This document shows positions 15,705 through 24,058 of a stretch of DNA of 64,000 nt, one piece after another. The translations under genes and the position numbers were made by a program. Under the pieces are notes generated by a model that was not told the DNA's origin, searched no databases, and worked only from the letters and a program-made list of their open reading frames with translations. Each line of letters opens with the position of its first letter. Positions within the stretch are counted from its first letter, which is position 1. Origin of the DNA: Lachnoclostridium sp. Marseille-P6806 (GTDB lineage Bacteria; Bacillota; Clostridia; Lachnospirales; Lachnospiraceae); NCBI RefSeq assembly GCF_900625025.1, contig NZ_LR130576.1, positions 124,001 to 188,000 of the forward strand, written 5' to 3'.

Positions 15705-17267
15705 TCACGACAGCCATATGCCTCTCAGTACACGCACGCCCTCCCGTATCTCTTCCGGCGAGAGCGCCGCATAACCGAGAAGAATCGCGGGATAACAGAT
15801 CTGTTCCCTGGGAAGACGCTCCGGCGGCACAGCAAAGTTCTCCGAGAGCGGATAGATACGAACGCCGGCGGCACATGCCTCACGCTCCAGCGCTTTTTCT
15901 TTTTCCATACACTTCTCCGGCGGCATCTCCTGCCTCTCCCGAAGCAGGAGATGGAGCCCTGCGCCCTCCCCCAGCAGCGCAAAGCGGGAAGAAAAGTCCC
16001 GCAGCTCCCGTATCATGATGTCGTGCTTCATGCGGTACCGATTGCGCATCCGGTTGAGATACCTCTCAAAAAAACCGCCGCGGAGAAAGCCGTCGAGCTG
16101 CCTCTGATCCAGTCTCGAAACGGTCGATGAAAAAAAGCGGAAGCGCTCATGGTATACCCTCGCAAGAGCGGGCGGCAGAATCATGTAGCTGACCCGGATT
16201 GCCGGAGCGATCGCCTTGGAAAAAGTCCCGATGTAAATAACGCAGCCTGCCGTATCGGAAGCCTGCAGCGACGGAATCGGCCGTCCGCGGTAGCGAAACT
16301 CCGAGTCATAGTCGTCCTCGATGATCCAGCGGTCCCTGCCCTCCGCCGCCCACGACAGAAGCTCGAGCCGGCGCGCGATCGGCATCGTCACCCCGGTCGG
16401 ATACTGGTGGGCGGGCATGACATAGGCCAGAGAGCAGTCTCCGCTCCTCAGGGAGGAAACCTGCATCCCGCTCTCGTCCATCCCCGCCGGAACAATGTGG
16501 TAGCCCACCGATTCAAAGATACGGCAGGCCCGGCGGTAGGTCGCATACTCCATGCCGATCCGCCTGTCTCCGCCGAGGATTTCCCGCAGAAGAAGCAGAA
16601 GAAAATCGTTTCCCGCCCCGATCACGATCTGCTCTTCCGAGCAGCACACGCCGCGCGACAGATACAGATAGCGCGCAATGGTTTCACGGAACGAAAGATC
16701 CCCGTTCGGCTCTCCCAGCGAGAACATCTCGGAATTGGCGTCCACCAGCGTGTTGCGGCTGATTCTCTTCCATGTCTGATAGGGAAAATGGGACATATCG
16801 ATGCGGCGGGGCGAAAAGTCGATGCGCGGCCGTTCCTCCCGTTCTCCGCAGCGCTCCTCCCGCCGGGCTCCGGCTTCCTCCCGACGGGCGCCATTCTCCT
16901 CCCGTCGGAGGCCGGTCCCCTCCCTCCAGACACCATCCTCTTCCGGCGGCTCCGAGCTCTCTCTCCTTAGCCCGTCCCGTGCGTTTCGCTCTCTCTTCTC
17001 CGGAAAGGAAAAAAGATTCTCGATATCGCACACAAAATATCCCCGGTTTCTTTTCGGCTCGATATAGCCCTCCGAGAGAAGCTGGTCATAGGCGCTCTGC
17101 ACCGTGCTGCGGGCAATCGAAAGGAATGAGGCGAGAGCGCGCGTCGAGGGGAGCCGTTCCCCCGGGCGCAGCCTCCCCTCACGGATCCCGTTCCTTATGA
17201 AAAGATAGATCTGTTCATAGAGACAGCTCCCGCCGGAGCTGTCCAGCGTGATATTCAGCTCCTGCAT
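15705..17267 (-). CDS. MocR/PdxR-type regulator (GntR helix-turn-helix plus aminotransferase fold)
   Basis: 520 aa. An N-terminal GntR winged helix (about 10-80, with GERLPSTRALASFLSIARSTV) is joined to a type I aminotransferase-like domain (about 155-520). The PLP-binding Lys is K351 in GTFSKAIAPA, and D318/D319 lie in IIEDDYDSEF. Members often control pyridoxal phosphate or amino-acid metabolism. The linker (about 100-148) is an expanded Arg/Glu-rich tract with repeats of a GARREE-like unit. The start overlaps the 3' end of the GT4 gene by 13 bases, so it is translated as the tail of the exopolysaccharide operon. Its target is unknown. Confidence 0.88.
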   Translation of the reverse strand: MQELNITLDSSGGSCLYEQIYLFIRNGIREGRLRPGERLPSTRALASFLSIARSTVQSAYDQLLSEGYIEPKRNRGYFVCDIENLFSFPEKRERNARDGLRRESSEPPEEDGVWREGTGLRREENGARREEAGARREERCGEREERPRIDFSPRRIDMSHFPYQTWKRISRNTLVDANSEMFSLGEPNGDLSFRETIARYLYLSRGVCCSEEQIVIGAGNDFLLLLLREILGGDRRIGMEYATYRRACRIFESVGYHIVPAGMDESGMQVSSLRSGDCSLAYVMPAHQYPTGVTMPIARRLELLSWAAEGRDRWIIEDDYDSEFRYRGRPIPSLQASDTAGCVIYIGTFSKAIAPAIRVSYMILPPALARVYHERFRFFSSTVSRLDQRQLDGFLRGGFFERYLNRMRNRYRMKHDIMIRELRDFSSRFALLGEGAGLHLLLRERQEMPPEKCMEKEKALEREACAAGVRIYPLSENFAVPPERLPREQICYPAILLGYAALSPEEIREGVRVLRGIWLS

Positions 17268-18484
17268 CCCTGCGCCCTGTCGTCAAATTCTCCACGGAAA
17301 AAGCGAGCATAGCCGTCCAGAAGCGCCCGGCTCGTCTGATCCCAGCTCAGCTCGCGGAGCACCCGGTTTCTGCCGAACTCTCCCATACGCCTGCGCCGCT
17401 CCGGGGCTTTCAGAAGAATTTCGATCTTGTCCGCAAGATCCTCCGCATTGTTCCGCTCGGCGTAGAGGGAGGCCTCCCCCGCGGAATAACGCCCCTCTTT
17501 CAGATCGAACTGCACGATGGGCTTTCCGAGCGCCATGTATTCGAGAATCTTGTTCATCGTGCTCATGTCGTTCATCCGGTTATACTCATCGCAGTTCACG
17601 CACACATCCGCCGTGTTCAGATATTCCAGCATCGGACCGTCGGGAATCCGCCCCGTGAATTCCACGCAGTCGCCAAGTCCCATTTCCTCCGCCTGACGCC
17701 GCAGCTCCTCGAGATGCGGCCCGTCTCCCACAACGCCCCAGAAAATATTGTTCTCATGCTCCCTGACATAGCGGGCCGCTCTGAGGAGGTACTCCACGCC
17801 CTCCTGCTGCCCGATCACGCCGACATAGCCGACCATATAGGGATAGCCCCGCCGGAGCTTCGGTACCGGCTCCACGATCCGCATGCGGCTGATCTTCGGC
17901 CCGCTCCGCAGGACGATGACCCGGTCCGGATCCATCCCGCCGCGCCGGATCGCGACCTCGCGGTAGCTCTCATTGGTCACAAAGGCAAAGGCCGCATGAC
18001 GGTAGGTCTGCCGCTCCAGCCAGAGCTGGCTCCGGTAAAGCAACCCCGAGCTCCGGCCGAATTTCGCCTCAAAGAGCTCCGGACACACATCGTGATGATC
18101 GAACACGTAGCGGACGCCGCGGCGGCGGAACCATGACGCCACCATATAAATATCATCCGGGGGATTGCAGCCCTGTATGACGTCAAAGCCTACCTCGCGG
18201 TAAACCCGCCGCGCCAGTCTCAGCTCCTCGCGGAGCGCGCAGAAATATTCGCGGGCATAGCCGAACGCGCCGTTTCCCTCCGGCGGCATATCATGCCGGT
18301 AAATATGAACGCCCTCAAAAAGCTCATACTCCCTGCGGAAGTCCTTGCCCTTCGGGCAGATCACCGACACCGTATAGCCCGCGGCCGTCAGCGCCTCCGC
18401 CTCCTGCCACACGCGGGTGTCAAACGGCACCGGAAGATTTTCCACAATGATAAGAATTTTGCCTTGTTCCGTTTTCCGATTCAT
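17255..18484 (-). CDS. Glycosyltransferase family 4
   Basis: 409 aa GT-B enzyme. An N-terminal Rossmann-like acceptor half (ILIIVENLPVPFDTRVWQEAEAL) is followed by a GT4 donor half with VGYVGVIGQQEGVEYLL, VGDGP and the E-x7-E region in NKILEYMALGKPIV. It is cytoplasmic, adding a sugar from a nucleotide donor to the lipid-linked exopolysaccharide repeat unit. GGAGAG precedes the ATG. Specificity is not predictable. Confidence 0.88.
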   Translation of the reverse strand: MNRKTEQGKILIIVENLPVPFDTRVWQEAEALTAAGYTVSVICPKGKDFRREYELFEGVHIYRHDMPPEGNGAFGYAREYFCALREELRLARRVYREVGFDVIQGCNPPDDIYMVASWFRRRGVRYVFDHHDVCPELFEAKFGRSSGLLYRSQLWLERQTYRHAAFAFVTNESYREVAIRRGGMDPDRVIVLRSGPKISRMRIVEPVPKLRRGYPYMVGYVGVIGQQEGVEYLLRAARYVREHENNIFWGVVGDGPHLEELRRQAEEMGLGDCVEFTGRIPDGPMLEYLNTADVCVNCDEYNRMNDMSTMNKILEYMALGKPIVQFDLKEGRYSAGEASLYAERNNAEDLADKIEILLKAPERRRRMGEFGRNRVLRELSWDQTSRALLDGYARFFRGEFDDRAQGCRS

Positions 18485-18539
18485 ATTTCTCTCCGCCGGC
18501 GCCGAACTGACACCGGTTCCGCACTCCCTCCGGCCTGTA

Positions 18540-20384
18540 TTAACCGGCCGTCACATCAAAGATCCGCATCCACTTTTCCAGACAGATATAGCGGAATATT
18601 CCGATATCGTCCCTGCCCGAAAGGAGCGTTTCCCAGTCGGACAAGAGCCGCTCCCGATCAATGTACTTCGCCGTCCGGCAGTCCTCTTCAAAGAGCTTCC
18701 GGTACTCTTCCTCATGCCGGCGGAGCCATCCGAGCTCGGGCGTGTAAAATCCGATCTTGTCCTTTCTTCTCCGTATGAGCTCCGGCATGTCCAGCGCCTT
18801 TCGCAGGATCGCCTTGGAATAGCCCCCCGCGATCTTGGCGTCCAGCGGAAGCTTCATGGAAAACTCCACAAGCCGCCAGTCCAGAAACGGCAGACGGTCC
18901 TCGATGGAGAACGCCATGGAATTCCGATCCACATAGCGCAGGAGAGCGGGCAGCACGATGCGCTCGAAATCATTCAGAAGAAAGCGCCCGCTGTCGCGGT
19001 AGCTGCTCCGCAGCTCCCTCTCCGCAAAGGAGAGCTGCAGATACCGCCGCTTGATGTCTCCCCGGCCTTTCCGTCCCGCGCCGAGGAACTGGCGGAGCAT
19101 GCTCAGATCCTGCCGCAGAGAGGAATTGGCCTTGCGCATGTACGGGAGATAGAGGAACGCCTCGCGGAGCGCGGCAAGCGGCCTGCCTCCCCGCAGAAGC
19201 CGGCGGATGTAGTAGACTCTCGCCTTGCGGTAGCCGCAGAGCAGCTCGTCCGCCCCCTGCCCGTCCATCAGAACCCTCGCCCCCTGCTCGTGCGCCAGCT
19301 TCATAACCCGGTAGGAGGCGTACATACTGGTCGAGACAAAGGGCTCGTCCTGCATGTATATCAGATGATCCAGATCGCGGAACAGCGCCTCTCCGTCCGG
19401 CTCCGTGATATAGCTCTCGGCGCCGGTACGTTCTGTCACCGCACGGATATAGACGCTCTCGTCGCTGGGGCTGCCGGGATAGCAGGTCGAAAATGTCTTC
19501 TGCACACCGCCGTCCCCGAGCTGCCGCCGGATCTCACACACAATCGCCGAGGAATCAAGCCCTCCGGAAAGGCAGCTCCCCACCGGGACATCCGACCGCA
19601 GACGCAGGCGCACCGCGTCGCGAAAGAGCTCGCGGAACCGCGAAACCTTTTCCTCGCCCGCGCCCCCCGTCAGGACCTCCTCATACTCCAGCCGGTAGTA
19701 GGGCCGGAGCTCCCGGCTTCCGTCCGCGGACAGCTTCATCTGGAAGCCCTGCGGCAGCCGGTACACACCCTCCAGAAAGGTCTCCTCCGTGCAGTCCACA
19801 AAGCCGTTCACAAGATAATCCAGCACCGCGGCGTCATTGGCTTTCCGCGGGATCCCGTCCGCCCGGAGCAGAGCCTTGAGCTCCGAGGCAAAGACGAACG
19901 CTCCGGGAAGCTCCGTGTAATAAAGCGGCTTCACGCCGTAGCGGTCACGGGAGAGAAAGAGGCTCCTCTCCTCCCTGTCGTAGACCGCAAACGCCCAGAA
20001 GCCGTTGAACTTATTCTGACACGCCTCCCCCCAGCGGGAGAAAGCCGCAAGAACCACCTCCGTGTCGGTCCCCGTCACAAAGCGGCAGCCCTCGCTTTCC
20101 AGCTCCTCCCGCAGCTCGACATAATTGTATACCTCCCCGTTGTACGAGAGGATGTAGCGCCCGTCCGCACTCTGCATCGGCTGATGCCCCCGCGCCGTCA
20201 GATCGAGGATCGACAGGCGCACATGCCCGAGGCTCACGCCGCCGCGGCCGGATATGCTCTCCGAAAAGACGCCCTCATCATCGGGTCCCCGGTGCCGCTG
20301 CGCGCGGTTCATCTCCCCGACCGTATTCTCCCTGTCCCCCGGACAGCGCCCATGTAAATCATAAATTCCGCAGATACCGCACAT
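18540..20384 (-). CDS. asnB: Asparagine synthase-like glutamine amidotransferase
   Basis: 614 aa. It starts MCGICGIYD, so C2 becomes the N-terminal nucleophile of the class II glutaminase domain (about 1-200). The synthetase domain carries the PPi-loop signature SCLSGGLDSSAI and LMDGQGADELLCGY. It could make asparagine, but its place between two GT4 genes in a polysaccharide operon favours a WbpS-like role, turning a sugar carboxyl group into an amide. That fits the uronate-forming dehydrogenase in the same operon. AGGA precedes the ATG, and the gene starts 3 bases after the preceding GT4 stop. Confidence 0.85.
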   Translation of the reverse strand: MCGICGIYDLHGRCPGDRENTVGEMNRAQRHRGPDDEGVFSESISGRGGVSLGHVRLSILDLTARGHQPMQSADGRYILSYNGEVYNYVELREELESEGCRFVTGTDTEVVLAAFSRWGEACQNKFNGFWAFAVYDREERSLFLSRDRYGVKPLYYTELPGAFVFASELKALLRADGIPRKANDAAVLDYLVNGFVDCTEETFLEGVYRLPQGFQMKLSADGSRELRPYYRLEYEEVLTGGAGEEKVSRFRELFRDAVRLRLRSDVPVGSCLSGGLDSSAIVCEIRRQLGDGGVQKTFSTCYPGSPSDESVYIRAVTERTGAESYITEPDGEALFRDLDHLIYMQDEPFVSTSMYASYRVMKLAHEQGARVLMDGQGADELLCGYRKARVYYIRRLLRGGRPLAALREAFLYLPYMRKANSSLRQDLSMLRQFLGAGRKGRGDIKRRYLQLSFAERELRSSYRDSGRFLLNDFERIVLPALLRYVDRNSMAFSIEDRLPFLDWRLVEFSMKLPLDAKIAGGYSKAILRKALDMPELIRRRKDKIGFYTPELGWLRRHEEEYRKLFEEDCRTAKYIDRERLLSDWETLLSGRDDIGIFRYICLEKWMRIFDVTAG

Positions 20385-20387
20385 AGC

Positions 20388-21545
20388 TCACATCCTGTCT
20401 CTTTTCTGCGCCCCGGTAAGCTCTGCCCCGGTAAGCTCTGCTTCAGTAAGCTCGCAGAACGCCGATGCCGTGTGTTCCCATGAAAAGCGATCCCGGAGGG
20501 TTTTCGCGTCGCGGGAGAGCTCTTCCGCAGACGGAGGCTCCGCCGTGATCCACTCCTCGATTTCCGCAAGGCTCCCGCACAGCCTGTGCCCCGACAGCCC
20601 CTGCAGCGTCACGGACGGGCCAAGGCCGGCAAACGCCGCCACGGAGGTTTCGTAATAGACGGCCTCCATGATCGCCATGCCGAAGATTTCCTCCCGGTTC
20701 GTATTGACAAAATAATCCGAGAGCACATAGAGCTTCCAGATCTCCGGAAAGGCGACCTGATCGATGATGCGCAGCTCTTTCTCCAGACCGTATTCCCGCG
20801 TCCTCTCCTCCATCGCCTCCCGGAGAGGCCCCCGTCCGACGATCAGGAGGCGGAAGCGTTTTCTGTCCCTGACATCCCGGAGGATTTCCAGAAGATCGAG
20901 CGGGCGCTTGTAATCCTCGAGCTTCGCAATGCAAAGGAGCACCACGTCCTCCGGAGCATAGCCGTACTCCCGGCGAAGCGCCTCCCGGTCGGCCTGTCTG
21001 AAATCGCTTTTGAGCGAGGCCTCATCGAGCCCCACCGGCGTGACCCGGATCTCGCTTTTCACCCCGAGACGGCGCAGCTCCCAAAGCGCCGATTCCGTTT
21101 TGGCAAGAACCGGCACCCGGCGATAGAGGCGCAGCGTCCCGCGGCGGAACAGCCAGTTCATGATATGCCCGTGCAGATTTTCGTAGACGCTGTGCGTCGT
21201 GCCCACGTAGGGCACAAAGACAATCCCGCGGCGCCGGCAGAAGCGGTACACATGAGGCAGAAACTGCTGCTGATCCGAAAAGCAGAGAAGACCGTCCATG
21301 TCTCCGTCCAGCACGGAGCAGCGAAGCCAGCCGTGCGCGCCGATATGACGGAGCGGAATATAACGGACGACAAGATTCTCAGCCGGCTCGCAGACCTCCG
21401 CGGGCTCCCCGCAGGGTACGCCCTTGTAGACCGTGACCGTATGCCCCATGCCCGCAAGCGCGCGGCCCAGACCGATCTCCTGACTGTTATAGAAGCCTCT
21501 TTTTCCGAAGCCATTTGTCATCGTGCAGAGAATACCCAGCTTCAT
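20388..21545 (-). CDS. Glycosyltransferase family 4
   Basis: 385 aa GT-B enzyme with an N-terminal MKLGILCTMTNGFGKRGFYNS and a donor half containing LLCIAKLEDYKRPLDLLEIL, IVGRGPL and NREEIFGMAIMEAVYYE. ATG 21545 is preferred over a longer frame to 21596 because it begins right after the GT2 stop (7 bases) and aligns with the family start. The C-terminus ends in a short direct repeat (ELTEAELTGAELTGA), apparently a small coding-repeat expansion. Confidence 0.86.
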   Translation of the reverse strand: MKLGILCTMTNGFGKRGFYNSQEIGLGRALAGMGHTVTVYKGVPCGEPAEVCEPAENLVVRYIPLRHIGAHGWLRCSVLDGDMDGLLCFSDQQQFLPHVYRFCRRRGIVFVPYVGTTHSVYENLHGHIMNWLFRRGTLRLYRRVPVLAKTESALWELRRLGVKSEIRVTPVGLDEASLKSDFRQADREALRREYGYAPEDVVLLCIAKLEDYKRPLDLLEILRDVRDRKRFRLLIVGRGPLREAMEERTREYGLEKELRIIDQVAFPEIWKLYVLSDYFVNTNREEIFGMAIMEAVYYETSVAAFAGLGPSVTLQGLSGHRLCGSLAEIEEWITAEPPSAEELSRDAKTLRDRFSWEHTASAFCELTEAELTGAELTGAQKRDRM

Positions 21546-21552
21546 AGCGAAA

Positions 21553-22464
21553 TCACCGTCTCCCGTTCCCGGATAACGCCCTGACGCGCAGCGCATTCAG
21601 AAGCCCGAACGGAACCCTTTCCCGCCGCATGAGGCAAAGCACCTTTGCCGCCGTACCAGGGCCGAAGCCCTGACGGAGCGCCATGCGGGTAAATTTCCAG
21701 CCTCCCTGCGAAAGGCTCCTGTAATCCTTTTTGCTGAGATGATCAAGAAGAAAGCGGCAGTACCGCGCGTCCGCGTCCGCACTGACAAGAAATGCCGCCG
21801 CATCCTGCGAGCGGCTGAGCGAGGCCCCGCTCGTCGTAATGCAGTACACCACATCCGGAAAGGCCTCAATGCTGCGGGCAAAAAAGCCGCTCCTTACGGA
21901 AAACATGACGTCCTCCGACACCCGGATCGTGTCGAAGCGGATCGCATGCCGCTCGATCAGTCCGCGCCGGATCATCCGGAAGCAGGGGCCGTAGGTCTTA
22001 TAGCGAAGCTGCAGCTCATTCCGGTGCGAGGGGCTGCGGACATAATCCTGCACCAGCCTCTCATAGCTCAGGTGCCGGTCCGCCGTCTGTTCCGTCCCCT
22101 CCAGAACGCTCGTGGGACAGAAGTAGACGATGTCCGCCGCGGACGAAAGATGCGCCGCAAAGCAGGCAAAGGCCCCGTCCGTGAAGAAGTCGTCCGAATC
22201 CGCAAAAAGCACCCACTTCCCCCGGGCCGCGTCGAGTCCCATATTGCGGGCAACCCCCGCGCCCTTTCCGGGCCCCGGATTTTCGAGAAAGACGCCGCCT
22301 CGCCGCTCTACCGTCTCCCGCAGCCGGCATATCTCATCCGCCGCCCCGCTCCGGTCGTCCACGACGATCAGCTCGATCCATGTCTCCTCCGGTATGGAGG
22401 AAAGAAGCCGCCCGATCCGGTCAAACGCCCGGTAATGCGGCACAATGATGCTAAGCTCCGGCAT
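21553..22464 (-). CDS. Glycosyltransferase family 2
   Basis: 303 aa GT-A enzyme: PELSIIVPHYRAFDRI, nucleotide-site VVDDRS, and the metal motif ADSDD in WVLFADSDDFF. The GAGGAGG site lies 8 bases before ATG 22464 and only 2 before ATG 22470, so 22464 is chosen. It is part of the exopolysaccharide operon and probably adds one sugar of the repeat. The donor is unknown. Confidence 0.86.
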   Translation of the reverse strand: MPELSIIVPHYRAFDRIGRLLSSIPEETWIELIVVDDRSGAADEICRLRETVERRGGVFLENPGPGKGAGVARNMGLDAARGKWVLFADSDDFFTDGAFACFAAHLSSAADIVYFCPTSVLEGTEQTADRHLSYERLVQDYVRSPSHRNELQLRYKTYGPCFRMIRRGLIERHAIRFDTIRVSEDVMFSVRSGFFARSIEAFPDVVYCITTSGASLSRSQDAAAFLVSADADARYCRFLLDHLSKKDYRSLSQGGWKFTRMALRQGFGPGTAAKVLCLMRRERVPFGLLNALRVRALSGNGRR

Positions 22465-22477
22465 CCTCATCGCCTCC

Positions 22478-24058
22478 TCACGGCGTCTCCTGCGCGCGGC
22501 ACGACAGCCCCTGCAGATAGGTCTGATCCTCCGCGCGTACAATAAAGCCCGCCTCCTCCGATGCCCCCGGAGCGATCTCGCTGTTCCACGAGAGCCCCGT
22601 GATCAGAAGACCGCTGTCCAGCGTCTGATACTCTGCACTCCAGCTTTCGGACAGCAGTGCCTCCTCATCGAGCCCCGCCTCCGCCTGCCAGCCGGGCAAC
22701 GTCGTTTTTCCGATATTGGTGACGCGGAGCACAAACTTCGTATAGCTCCTGCCGTCCTTTTCCCAGCAGTCCTCGGTCCGGAGCTCCGCGCGGAGCCGGC
22801 CCTCCTCATCCTCCGCCCGGATGCTCTCCTTTCGGAGCGGAGCCGTCCGACGGTGCGTGTACTTCTCCAGAAGCCAGCGCCCCTGCTCCGTCAGATCCTC
22901 CGGCGCGAGCGCCGTCATCTTTTCGCAGGAGGGCGCAAGGAGCGAGCTCGAGGCGGGCAGGTTGGACAGATTATAACACCCCCGCCCCACTAAGTAGCGG
23001 TCAAGGAGCGAAAGCCAAAGGTCCCCCTCCTTGCTGTTGACGGCTCCGTCTCCCGTCTGCTCGCTCAGGGCAAATTCCGAAACGATGACGGGAAACGACC
23101 GCTCCAGAGCCGCCTCGAGCTCCCTCTGACGCTCCTCCTTGTGGGACGCCGCGTAAAAATGATAAGCATAGAGCAGATTCTCTTCGGAAAGCGGCTTCTC
23201 CATCGCCTCCATGAGGCTCCCCGACCAGTCCGGCGTTCCCACAATGATCACGGCCTCCGGCGCATGCCGGCGGATCGCGGGGATGATCCTCCGGGCGTAG
23301 CTGCGGATATTGTCCCAGCTTCCGCCTCTCCCGTTCGGCTCATTGCATATCTCATACAGGATATTCTCCTGCCCGGCATACGTCCCGGACACAGCGGAAA
23401 AAAATTCCTCCGCCTCCGCCTGTCTTCTGCGCGGATCGCCGTCCTCCAGAACATGCCAGTCGACGATCACGTACAGGCCGAGCTCCGAGGCAAGACGTAT
23501 CCCTCTGTCCAGCAGCTCCGCCGGAGCCTCTCCGTCCGGCGCCGTCACTCCCGAAAGTGCGCCCGGCGGCACGGCAATGCGGATCGTATTGACATTCCAC
23601 TCATCCCGCATCCACGCAAAAATATCCCGGTTGATATAGCGGCTGTCCCAGCGGAAATCCACGAGGGCGACGCCCTGCATGAGAAAGCGCTCGCCGCAGC
23701 CGTCAAGAAGCGCCCCGTTCGTCACGCGGAGCGCTCCATGACGGGCAAACGGAGACAGCTCCTCCGCGGGTCTCCCCCGCCTGCCCGCAAAAAGCCATTC
23801 GCCGATGCTCCGATAAAATCTCGGGCAGTTCCCCGTCCGGAAGTCCGGATGAAAGCCTGAATAAAAGCCTGAATATCGAAGAAAAAGGATGAGTAGGGCC
23901 GCAAGGGCAAGCACCCCGGCAAGCCTCCGCCGCCGTCCGCCCGCAGACCGTTCCCGCGGGGAAGAGGAGCGCTCCGCCCCGGAGGCCCCCGGCGCGGAAT
24001 CAGAAGTCGGTTTTTTCGATGTCTCTCTGTATTTTCTCATTCTGCTTCCGATTGACAT
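22478..24058 (-). CDS. Membrane-anchored glycoside hydrolase family 5 with C-terminal cellulose-binding-like module
   Basis: 526 aa. A basic cytoplasmic head, one membrane anchor (about 46-60) and an extracellular GH5 (cellulase/mannanase clan A) domain (about 105-400). The catalytic acids are E240 in YEICNEPNG (acid/base) and E328 in IVSEFALS (nucleophile), with the family W-H pair in IVDWHVLE. Residues of about 425-526 resemble a CBM2/CBM3-type beta-sandwich (TNIGKTTLPGW and GLSWNSEIAPGAS). In a polysaccharide operon it probably trims or edits the product during export. The gene overlaps the AlgD-like gene by 59 bases; a start at 24040 is also possible. Confidence 0.82.
   Translation of the reverse strand: MSIGSRMRKYRETSKKPTSDSAPGASGAERSSSPRERSAGGRRRRLAGVLALAALLILFLRYSGFYSGFHPDFRTGNCPRFYRSIGEWLFAGRRGRPAEELSPFARHGALRVTNGALLDGCGERFLMQGVALVDFRWDSRYINRDIFAWMRDEWNVNTIRIAVPPGALSGVTAPDGEAPAELLDRGIRLASELGLYVIVDWHVLEDGDPRRRQAEAEEFFSAVSGTYAGQENILYEICNEPNGRGGSWDNIRSYARRIIPAIRRHAPEAVIIVGTPDWSGSLMEAMEKPLSEENLLYAYHFYAASHKEERQRELEAALERSFPVIVSEFALSEQTGDGAVNSKEGDLWLSLLDRYLVGRGCYNLSNLPASSSLLAPSCEKMTALAPEDLTEQGRWLLEKYTHRRTAPLRKESIRAEDEEGRLRAELRTEDCWEKDGRSYTKFVLRVTNIGKTTLPGWQAEAGLDEEALLSESWSAEYQTLDSGLLITGLSWNSEIAPGASEEAGFIVRAEDQTYLQGLSCRAQETP

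Noticed and set aside
18417-20357. 646-codon plus-strand frame opposite asnB
   Set aside because: Antisense shadow of a protein with an intact glutaminase and synthetase signature.
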